Positions 16,654 to 22,359 of a stretch of 24,231 nucleotides of DNA are shown here, piece after piece. This DNA is from Bacteroidota bacterium. GTDB taxonomy: Bacteria; Bacteroidota; Bacteroidia; Bacteroidales; WCHB1-69. The stretch is from positions 1-24,231 of the forward strand of contig JAEZOU010000083.1 in NCBI GenBank assembly GCA_023413895.1, in the 5' to 3' direction. Position numbers and translations under genes: made by a program. Every line of letters begins with the position of its first letter. The first letter of the stretch is position 1. The notes below the pieces were generated by a model. It saw only the letters and a list, made by a program, of their open reading frames with translations, was not told the origin of the DNA and did no database searches.

Positions 16654-16715
16654 AATTGTGTTTTATATTTAATTTTAACTCTATTTCTTCTTATTTATTT
16701 ACTTGGAATTGATTT

Positions 16716-18050
16716 TTATGCAGTGGTGTCACCAAGAATATTTTCCCACCATTTCGGGGTAGAACCTTTTTCATTTTTTTTGGGATGTTTCCCAAAAATG
16801 TTTTTAACTTTTTCCTTAAATCCATCTCCATTTTCTTCAAGTTCTTCCTCTTCTATATCATCGGTATAAAGATTTTCGAAGCCATATTTTAAAAGGCCTA
16901 TTCCTGTTGCATAGATTGGATTTCTTAATTCTGAAGGGAAATTTTTGCCAAATCCTACATCAGGATATCCAACAGAAGTAGGTTTTCCAAAAACATATCT
17001 GCAAAGTTCTTCCAAGTGTTTGAGTTGAGCACCTCCGCCTGTAATGACAACACTTTTTACAATATCTGCATATTTCGAATTTTGCAAAGTTTTTTGTACA
17101 TATTGCAGCATTTGATTAATGCGGCAGAAGATGATTTCGGCTAAGTAGGGTTCACTGATTTGTCGTTTATCGCCTCCACTTACGGGGAAGTTGATGTGGT
17201 GATCTTTATTACTTTTTTCTACAATGCAAGTACCACATTGTATTTTGAGATTTTCTGCCGTTTCGTATGAAATATTGCAGGTGTTTGCGATATCGTGGGT
17301 GATAGATTTTCCGCCTATAGGAATTACTTTGGTAAATACAGGAGTTCCTTCATAAAAAATAACCATATCACTAGTACCTCCACCAATATCAAGAAGAAGC
17401 ACTCCTTCCTCTTTTTGTGTTTGGTTCAAGCATGAAAGCCCTGAGGCTATAGGTTCTAGTATGACTGCTTCTGTTTCAATTTGAGCATCTTTTACACAAC
17501 GAATAATTGTGTTTACCTCTTTTTCATCTCCATAAATAATTTGGAAATTTCCTTCAAGGCTTTCTCCGATGCAACCTACAGGGTCCGTAGTGCGATGTCT
17601 TTTATCAACGATAAAATCTTGAGGAATTACAGTAAGAACTTTTTGTCCTGGTTCTCCTGTGGTTTCGAGAAGACGTTGGCACATTTCGTCAATTTCTCTT
17701 TGTTCAATAATTTCGTTGCTATTGGGACGGATAATTTCGTATTTTCGTTCAATACTTTTGATGTGACGTGCAGCAACGCCAACAATAGCTTTGTCGATAG
17801 TCGTTAATCCAGCCTTATCTATAGCATTATTTTTAGAAATGTTAATTCCTTGAGTTGTTTTGGTTAAATTTTTGATAGAGCCCACTTCAATACCGCTAGA
17901 ATCTCCCTTTCCATATCCAATAATTTCCAATCTGCCATCTGGAGTTTTGTGCCCGATGATGGTAGCAATTTTGGTTGTGCCTATATCCAAACCAACGATT
18001 ACTTGATAATCTTCTTCTGGTTCCTCTATTTCAATTCTCTTTTTTGCCAT
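16716..18050 (-). CDS. ftsA: Cell division protein FtsA
   Basis: 444 residues from the ATG at 18050. FtsA is an actin-like ATPase that tethers FtsZ to the membrane and recruits later division proteins. Visible features: phosphate-1 loop VGLDIGTTKIATIIG near the N-terminus, phosphate-2 LLLDIGGGTSDMVIF, adenosine motif SVVITGGGAQLKHLEEL, and a C-terminal amphipathic stretch GFKEKVKNIFGKHPKK ending in a Trp-rich tail (PKWWENILGD), the membrane anchor. A TTG seven codons upstream would overlap the ftsQ stop, but the ATG followed by AKKR, 10 bp after that stop, is the natural start. It lies between ftsQ and ftsZ in the conserved order. Confidence 0.95.
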   Translation of the reverse strand: MAKKRIEIEEPEEDYQVIVGLDIGTTKIATIIGHKTPDGRLEIIGYGKGDSSGIEVGSIKNLTKTTQGINISKNNAIDKAGLTTIDKAIVGVAARHIKSIERKYEIIRPNSNEIIEQREIDEMCQRLLETTGEPGQKVLTVIPQDFIVDKRHRTTDPVGCIGESLEGNFQIIYGDEKEVNTIIRCVKDAQIETEAVILEPIASGLSCLNQTQKEEGVLLLDIGGGTSDMVIFYEGTPVFTKVIPIGGKSITHDIANTCNISYETAENLKIQCGTCIVEKSNKDHHINFPVSGGDKRQISEPYLAEIIFCRINQMLQYVQKTLQNSKYADIVKSVVITGGGAQLKHLEELCRYVFGKPTSVGYPDVGFGKNFPSELRNPIYATGIGLLKYGFENLYTDDIEEEELEENGDGFKEKVKNIFGKHPKKNEKGSTPKWWENILGDTTA

Positions 18051-18060
18051 AATTGTTTGA

Positions 18061-18804
18061 TTAACTTGCAATGATTTTATTCTTAAATCTTACATCCAAA
18101 TGTTTGTATTCCTTCCCTCGTTCTGTTGTCGTTACTTGTTGGAAAAAGTGATCTAATGCCACAAATTTTTCCTCCATACGAGAGGTATCTCCAAATAGTA
18201 TCGTGTATTTTCCGATAGTAGGCACCAATTCAATCTGTTTTTTGCTGTTGATATGAATTTGACGATATTGTGCTTCTCTATCAGAGGTTTGTGTAATATA
18301 CTTTGCTATTGCGAAGATGCTTTGCATAGTGCCTTTTTGAATTGAGACCTGTTTTTGTGTGGGCAGTGATTCTCCATTCACTATAATCAATCGTTCTTTG
18401 ATGCGTTCTGTGTAAGGTAGTACTTTCCCATTCGTGGTGATGAAGTAGTGCTGTCCATCGGTGCAGAAGATTTGCATTAGTATCTCTTCAAGAGTTAATT
18501 TTACAACTAAATTGCTGCCTCTAAATCCGATATGATCAATGCTTCTAATTAAAGCGTTGTTCTCAATGGCATTGTGTACTGCTTTTAGGTCAATCTCTTT
18601 TACTTGTTTCCCTAAAGCAACATCTGCTTTCTGGATTGTTTCTACAATTTCAGCCTCTGTAATGGGTAAGTTTTCGCCTTCGTATGCAATCTCAACGTCA
18701 ACCTCTTTGCAGGTTTGGTGTGCGCGTTGGGTAATGGCAAAAACCACTCCAACAACCACAACAATAACTAACAAAATCCTAAGCAAGGGTTTGACAAATT
18801 TCAT
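18061..18804 (-). CDS. ftsQ: Cell division protein FtsQ
   Basis: 247 residues, a typical bitopic FtsQ: a short basic N-terminus, one membrane span (LLRILLVIVVVVGVVFAIT, about 7-25), then a POTRA-like domain (ITEAEIVETIQKADVALGKQ then ALIRSIDHIGFRGSNLVVKL) and the FtsQ beta domain (TNGKVLPYTERIKERLIIVNG). FtsQ links the early ring to the peptidoglycan synthases FtsW/FtsI through FtsB/L. It is the first gene of the ftsQ-ftsA-ftsZ unit here. The usual upstream neighbour murC is missing; a promoter and terminator lie ahead of it instead. Sequence identity in this family is low, but position and layout make the call firm. Confidence 0.92.
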   Translation of the reverse strand: MKFVKPLLRILLVIVVVVGVVFAITQRAHQTCKEVDVEIAYEGENLPITEAEIVETIQKADVALGKQVKEIDLKAVHNAIENNALIRSIDHIGFRGSNLVVKLTLEEILMQIFCTDGQHYFITTNGKVLPYTERIKERLIIVNGESLPTQKQVSIQKGTMQSIFAIAKYITQTSDREAQYRQIHINSKKQIELVPTIGKYTILFGDTSRMEEKFVALDHFFQQVTTTERGKEYKHLDVRFKNKIIAS

Positions 18805-18830
18805 CTAAAATAAAGTTTTTTTAGGTTGCA

Positions 18831-18838
18831 CAAAAGTA
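18831..18838 (-). promoter_or_regulatory. Candidate -7 element (TACTTTTG) for ftsQAZ
   Basis: TACTTTTG on the minus strand matches TAnnTTTG, 26 bases before the ftsQ ATG and downstream of the pyrBI terminator. The division genes therefore seem to have their own promoter. No clear -33 TTTG is visible. Confidence 0.55.
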
Positions 18839-18881
18839 CACCAAAAAGAGTATATATATTAAAGTTATTCCTTTTTAGAAT

Positions 18882-18903
18882 GAACATTATTTTGTTAATA
18901 TTC
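18882..18903. other. Imperfect dyad upstream of the ftsQ promoter
   Basis: GAACATTA and TAATATTC are inverted copies with 7 of 8 positions matching, separated by TTTTGT. The dyad lies about 45 bp upstream of the candidate -7 element. It has operator-like size and spacing, but in DNA this AT-rich such dyads also arise by chance. Confidence 0.3.
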
Positions 18904-18913
18904 AGTTTGTATA

Positions 18914-18958
18914 AAAAAATGATTATCAGGATTTTATTTCTCCTAATAATCATTTTTT
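18914..18958. terminator. Bidirectional hairpin terminator after pyrI
   Basis: Arms 18914-18931 and 18941-18958 pair over 18 positions with one mismatch and a 9-base loop. They run AAAAAATGATTAT-C-AGGA against TCCT-A-ATAATCATTTTTT, so either strand ends in a run of U. It lies about 70 bases after the pyrI stop and ahead of the ftsQ promoter, so it should insulate pyrBI from the division genes. Confidence 0.85.
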
Positions 18959-18969
18959 GAAGTCATTTT

Positions 18970-18991
18970 CAATTAGACAAAAATCTAATTG
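18970..18991. other. Perfect 8-bp inverted repeat between pyrI and its terminator
   Basis: CAATTAGA and TCTAATTG form a perfect 8-bp stem with a 6-base loop, 36 bases after the pyrI stop. It has no U run on the pyrI strand, so it is not itself a good terminator. It may protect the 3' end or be an operator; either is a guess. Confidence 0.45.
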
Positions 18992-19026
18992 TGTATGTTG
19001 GAATTTTTTTTTGTAAAGATTTACTT

Positions 19027-19464
19027 TTACAAATCTTGAGAATAAGGAATCACAATATCATCGCAGAATTCGCAGCGGTACGAGCGTTTTTCTTTGTTGA
19101 CTAGGTGGAAAACGTGGTCGAAGTAGTTTTCAATAGAGGATACGCAGCGAGGATTTTTGCAGCGGATGATATTGGTTACCGTTTCTGGAACTTCTAATTT
19201 TACTTTTTTTACAGTTTTTCCGTTTTCAATGATGTTGACAGTTGCATTGGGGTCAATCAATCCTAAAAAGTCGTAATTGATATCAATAACATTATTAATT
19301 TTGATGATATCTTTTTTGCCCATTTTTTGACTATAGGCATTCATAATTAAAGCTACATTATATTCAGCCTTATCAAGGTTTAAGTAGTTGAAAACGGTAA
19401 TACCATAACCGGCTTTAATGTGGTCAATTACAACGCCTTTTTCTATACTGGTAATGTTTAACAT
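19027..19464 (-). CDS. pyrI: Aspartate carbamoyltransferase regulatory chain
   Basis: 145 residues. PyrI binds nucleotides and, with PyrB, forms the allosteric ATCase holoenzyme of pyrimidine synthesis. The nucleotide-binding domain has GVVIDHIKAGYGITVFNYL and IIKINNVIDINYDFLGLIDP. The zinc domain has the four ligands C102, C107 (RCKNPRC), C131 and C134 (CEFC) that hold the contact with PyrB. It starts 11 bp after the pyrB stop. The wording of the first half (MLNITSIEKG at the very N-terminus, ALIMNAYSQKMGKKDIIKI) reads like clostridial PyrI, and it lacks the longer N-terminus I recall from Bacteroides PyrI; see findings. Function is firm. Confidence 0.95.
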   Translation of the reverse strand: MLNITSIEKGVVIDHIKAGYGITVFNYLNLDKAEYNVALIMNAYSQKMGKKDIIKINNVIDINYDFLGLIDPNATVNIIENGKTVKKVKLEVPETVTNIIRCKNPRCVSSIENYFDHVFHLVNKEKRSYRCEFCDDIVIPYSQDL

Positions 19465-19475
19465 ATTTTCTGATT

Positions 19476-20399
19476 TTAATAGATTCCTAAAAGTTTGCAG
19501 ATTAATGCCATACGAACGTACATTCCATTTTTGGCTTGATTGAAGTATTGTGCGCGTGGGTCGCTGTCAACTTCGGGGCTGATTTCGTTTACGCGAGGAA
19601 GTGGGTGAAGTACGTATGTGTCGGGGCGAGCATACGACATCTTTTCCATATCCAAGATGAATCGATCTTTTAAGCGGATGTAATCTTCTTCGTTGAAGAA
19701 ACGTTCACGTTGAACGCGAGTCATGTATAAGAAATCCAATTCGCCCATATATGGCTCCATTTTGTCAACTTCTTGGAAAGGAATGCCTTTCTTTTTAACA
19801 ATCTCTTCGCGTATATATTCTGGAACGCGCAACTCTTCGGGGGAGATGAAAATGAATTTAACGCCTTCGTAGTTGCTGAGGAACTTAACTAAAGAGTGAA
19901 CGGTACGACCAAACTTCAAGTCACCACAGAAACCGTAAGTTTTGTTTTCTACATTACCACGAAGCCGTTCAATAGTTAGAATATCGGTGAGGGTTTGTGT
20001 TGGATGCTGGTGTCCGCCATCGCCTGCATTAATTAAAGGCATTTGGATGTATCGACTTGCCATTCGAGGTGCACCCTCTTTCGGGTGACGCATCGCAGCG
20101 ATATCAGCATAACATTCAATAGTACGTAAGGTATCAGCGATGCTTTCTCCTTTAGCTGTAGAGCTAGAGTTAGGTTCAGAAAAACCGATAATTTTTCCGC
20201 CTAAACGTAACATTGCAGCTTCAAAACTGAAGCGTGTACGTGTGCTGGGTTCATAAAAAAGAGTTGCTAGGATTTTTCCCTCACAACTCTTACTATATTT
20301 TTCCGGATCTTTGATGATGTCATGTGCTAAATCAAAAATTTCGCGAAACTCTTCGCGGGTAAAATCCGAAGGGTCTATTAAGTGTCTTCCTTTTAGCAA
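19476..20399 (-). CDS. pyrB: Aspartate carbamoyltransferase catalytic chain
   Basis: 307 residues. PyrB joins carbamoyl phosphate and aspartate to make N-carbamoyl-aspartate, the committed step of UMP synthesis, in the cytoplasm. It has the carbamoyl-phosphate loop YEPSTRTRFSFEAA (S52-TRTR), K83 in SSSTAKGES from the neighbouring chain, MRHPKEGAP, HQHPTQTLTD, RVQRERF and HPLPRVNEI. The start is a TTG at 20399: AAAGGAGGTT lies 5 bases before it, and the protein then opens LKGRHLIDPSDF as in family members. Together with pyrI it forms a two-gene operon. The sequence is of the clostridial kind (MLRLGGKIIGFSEPNSSS), not the Bacteroides kind as I remember it, and with the strong ribosome site this suggests transfer. 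Confidence 0.96.
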   Translation of the reverse strand: MLKGRHLIDPSDFTREEFREIFDLAHDIIKDPEKYSKSCEGKILATLFYEPSTRTRFSFEAAMLRLGGKIIGFSEPNSSSTAKGESIADTLRTIECYADIAAMRHPKEGAPRMASRYIQMPLINAGDGGHQHPTQTLTDILTIERLRGNVENKTYGFCGDLKFGRTVHSLVKFLSNYEGVKFIFISPEELRVPEYIREEIVKKKGIPFQEVDKMEPYMGELDFLYMTRVQRERFFNEEDYIRLKDRFILDMEKMSYARPDTYVLHPLPRVNEISPEVDSDPRAQYFNQAKNGMYVRMALICKLLGIY

Positions 20400-20402
20400 G
20401 TT

Positions 20403-20412
20403 AACCTCCTTT
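20403..20412 (-). promoter_or_regulatory. Shine-Dalgarno deciding the TTG start of pyrB
   Basis: AAAGGAGGTT on the minus strand, with 5 bases between AGGAGG and the TTG start. This is a textbook Firmicutes-style ribosome site in a window where such sites are otherwise rare. Confidence 0.8.
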
Positions 20413-20458
20413 GTTTTGGGTAAATATTAATATGTTGAATTATCTCAATTTCATTCTG

Positions 20459-20466
20459 CAAAGATA
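20459..20466 (-). promoter_or_regulatory. Candidate -7 element (TATCTTTG) for pyrBI
   Basis: TATCTTTG matches TAnnTTTG on the minus strand, 59 bases before the pyrB TTG, leaving a leader of about 50 bases. I see no attenuator hairpin in that leader. Confidence 0.5.
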
Positions 20467-20571
20467 CAAATTTTATTATATCTGTCATCTTTCTAGAGTT
20501 TTTTTTTTCTTAAAAAAGATTAATTTTCTCTGCAAACGAAACATTTATTCAAATCTCTCGTTTTTTATTCA

Positions 20572-20579
20572 TACTTTTG
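20572..20579 (+). promoter_or_regulatory. Candidate -7 element (TACTTTTG) for the HEGC-repeat lipoprotein
   Basis: TACTTTTG followed by CACC matches the Bacteroidota -7 box on the plus strand, 42 bases before the ATG at 20622. It is the same 8-mer as the ftsQ candidate box and is about 105 bp from the divergent pyrB element. The rest of 20400-20621 is AT-rich and holds nothing else I can name. Confidence 0.55.
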
Positions 20580-20621
20580 CACCACGAAACAATTATTATT
20601 AACCAATAAAATCTTAAAAGT

Positions 20622-21191
20622 ATGAAAAAACTATTTTTAGTAATGGCAGCATTCTGCTTTCTTTTTGTTTCTTGTAATACAAAACAAGTTGAAGCTCCTG
20701 TTGAAGAAGTAGCAACAACACACGAAGGTTGTCAACACAATCATGAAGGTAAAGGCTGTTGCGGTTTGACTGAAGAACAAAAAACAATGTTTGCACAATG
20801 GAAACAATTTGAAACTCTTGAAGCTCAAGCCCAAGCTGACCTTATTGCAGCTATGAAAGCTTTTGTTGATGAAAAAATGGCTAAATGTGATGGTAAAAAA
20901 CACGAAGGTTGTGGAAACCATGAAGGTTGCCAAAATAAATGTGAAGGAGAGAAAGATTGTGCTCAAAAACATGCTGAAATGAAAGAGAAATGGGAAAACT
21001 TCGAAAAATTAGCTATCGAAGAACAAAAAGCATTACTTGACAAAATTTTAGAACATCAAAAGAAGCACGCTCCAAAACACGAAGGTTGTGGAAACCATGA
21101 AGGTTGTCAAGGTGAGAAACATGAAGGTTGCCAAGGACATAACCACGAAGGTTGCCAAGGTCATAATCATGAAGGATGTGGAAATCACTAA
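20622..21191 (+). CDS. Predicted lipoprotein with repeated His-Glu-Gly-Cys motifs, putative metal binding
   Basis: 189 residues; I do not recognise the family. The N-terminus is a lipoprotein signal (MKKLFLVMAAFCFLFVSC, lipid Cys18), so it should be anchored to a membrane from the periplasmic or surface side. The mature part has eight HEGC motifs, 13 further Cys and about 16 His in roughly 170 residues, e.g. KHEGCGNHEGCQ at 93-104 and 152-163, and a tail of HEGCQGHN units to the C-terminus. Two Lys/Glu-rich helical stretches lie between the clusters (about 49-89 and 114-150) and look like copies of each other (AQWKQFETLEAQ and EKWENFEKLAIE). Clustered Cys/His suggests binding of a soft metal (Zn, Cu, Ni, Cd) or heme, but which one is unknown. 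It has its own promoter and terminator. It is clearly a gene, because frame, signal and terminator all fit. Confidence 0.88.
   Translation: MKKLFLVMAAFCFLFVSCNTKQVEAPVEEVATTHEGCQHNHEGKGCCGLTEEQKTMFAQWKQFETLEAQAQADLIAAMKAFVDEKMAKCDGKKHEGCGNHEGCQNKCEGEKDCAQKHAEMKEKWENFEKLAIEEQKALLDKILEHQKKHAPKHEGCGNHEGCQGEKHEGCQGHNHEGCQGHNHEGCGNH
20897..21189 (+). repeat. Coding direct repeats for HEGC units
   Basis: A 33-base stretch at 20897-20929 is repeated exactly at 21074-21106, and from 21117 to 21189 a roughly 24-base unit (CA-GAAGGTTGCCAAGG-CATAA) recurs with small changes. All repeats are in frame and encode HEGC-G/Q units. Exact identity of the long pair suggests recent duplication or gene conversion, and the array could expand or shrink by slippage. 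Confidence 0.85.
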
Positions 21192-21216
21192 TATATAGAT
21201 AATTTCTAAATGACAT

Positions 21217-21243
21217 AAGCGGTTGTTGTGGCAACCGCTTTTT
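21217..21243 (+). terminator. Rho-independent terminator of the lipoprotein gene
   Basis: AAGCGGTTG and CAACCGCTT form a perfect 9-bp stem around a 6-base loop, followed by TTTATTTT, 25 bases after the stop. It ends just 11 bases before the next ATG. Confidence 0.88.
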
Positions 21244-21254
21244 ATTTTCTAAAA

Positions 21255-21878
21255 ATGAGGTCTGGAAACAATATTGAAATTCTAAAACGCTATTTACCAG
21301 AGGAGTGTGTCGAAAAAGTGCTCTCCTTTTTGTCTAATCATAAGGTTCTGTTTAAAATTACTTCTCATAGAAATTCCAAGTTTGGAGATTTTTGTGCGCC
21401 TAATTCAAAATGCTTGAATCCCAAAATATCTGTTAATGGAGATTTGAATCAATATATGTTTCTGACAGTTTTTTTGCACGAAGCCGCACACTTGCTGACG
21501 TGGCAAAAATTTAAGTGCTCTGTTAAACCGCACGGGCATGAGTGGCAAGCGAGTTATCAAGAGTTACTACTTCAATATTTGCACATCTATCCTGAAAAGT
21601 TGCGGCCCTTTGTGCTGAAATATTGTAGGAAAATTCCAATCTCTTCAATAGACGTTGTGAATTTAGAATATGCACTACAAAACTATAACAAGGAGGTTGT
21701 TAGTAACTTGTTACTGATGGATTTATCATTTGGAGATCAATTTGTGCTTCAATCTTACCCCAATGATATTTTTGAGATACAATCAAAACGAAGAACACGC
21801 TATGTTTGCCGTGCATTATCTTCTGGAAAATTGTTTTTAATTAAAGGTACGGCTCTTGTAATCAAGATAGAATCCTAA
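21255..21878 (+). CDS. SprT-like zinc metalloprotease-family protein
   Basis: 207 residues from the ATG at 21255. The frame opens earlier (GTG at 21228), but that would start inside the terminator hairpin. H75-E-A-A-H79 is the zinc-binding HExxH, and KPHGHEWQ (92-99) is the SprT-type third-ligand motif (PHG-EW). The C-terminal part (RRTRYVCRALSSGKLFLIKG) resembles the beta-strand end of Bacteroidota SprT proteins, but there is no four-Cys zinc ribbon as in some SprT/Spartan relatives. SprT-like domains are related to proteases that cut DNA-protein crosslinks; the bacterial role is not settled. The gene overlaps ybaK at the stops (4 bases, convergent). Its promoter is not obvious: it may depend on readthrough of the upstream terminator. 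Confidence 0.85.
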   Translation: MRSGNNIEILKRYLPEECVEKVLSFLSNHKVLFKITSHRNSKFGDFCAPNSKCLNPKISVNGDLNQYMFLTVFLHEAAHLLTWQKFKCSVKPHGHEWQASYQELLLQYLHIYPEKLRPFVLKYCRKIPISSIDVVNLEYALQNYNKEVVSNLLLMDLSFGDQFVLQSYPNDIFEIQSKRRTRYVCRALSSGKLFLIKGTALVIKIES

Positions 21879-22336
21879 ACTAAATCGGCGTATTGGGCAG
21901 GGACTAAAGGTAGTAGTTCGTCTGCATTCATCTCAACCTGAAATCCCACTTTCCCTGCACTGAAAAATATGGTGTCGAAAAGTGCCGCGCTTTCTTCAAC
22001 AAAGGTTCTAAAAGTTTTTTTCATTCCTAATGGTGAGCAGCCTCCGTGTATATATCCTGTAAGTGGAAGCAGTTCTTTCTGCTTAATCATCAGCACGTTT
22101 TTTACTTGTGCAGCCGCTGCCGCTTTTTTTAGGTCTAAATTGGCACATACAGGAATCATAAAAACAAGGTGTTCGCCAGTGTTTGCAATGGTTACTAAGG
22201 TTTTGAATACCTGCAATGGATCCTCTTGCAGTACTTTTGCAATATTTTCGCCATCTGTAAGTTCTGGATTGTATTCGTGAGGGGTAAAGTTTACTTTTTT
22301 TTGCGTCAAAATACGCATTACGTTAGTTTTTTCCAT
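21875..22336 (-). CDS. ybaK: YbaK/EbsC-type Cys-tRNA(Pro) deacylase
   Basis: 153 residues, normal length. YbaK hydrolyses Cys-tRNA(Pro) made by mistake by prolyl-tRNA synthetase, in the cytoplasm. The conserved catalytic-pocket Lys is K45 (LQVFKTLV), and the substrate loop GGCSPLGMKK (98-107) matches GG-SP-G of the family. PVCANLDLKKAA also fits. The stop overlaps that of the convergent SprT-like gene; the GH97 gene ends 23 bp upstream on the same strand, so the two may share a transcript. No oddities seen. Confidence 0.94.
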   Translation of the reverse strand: MEKTNVMRILTQKKVNFTPHEYNPELTDGENIAKVLQEDPLQVFKTLVTIANTGEHLVFMIPVCANLDLKKAAAAAQVKNVLMIKQKELLPLTGYIHGGCSPLGMKKTFRTFVEESAALFDTIFFSAGKVGFQVEMNADELLPLVPAQYADLV

Positions 22337-22359
22337 AGTTCAATTGTTTTTCTGCCCAT

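Noticed and set aside
20637..20972. Minus-strand open frame opposite the HEGC lipoprotein gene
   Set aside because: The plus-strand frame has a lipoprotein signal, promoter and terminator; the opposite frame is a by-product of the repeat composition.
21074..21189. Possible CRISPR-like short repeats
   Set aside because: The repeats are in frame, contiguous without unique spacers, and code for HEGC units; no cas gene is near.
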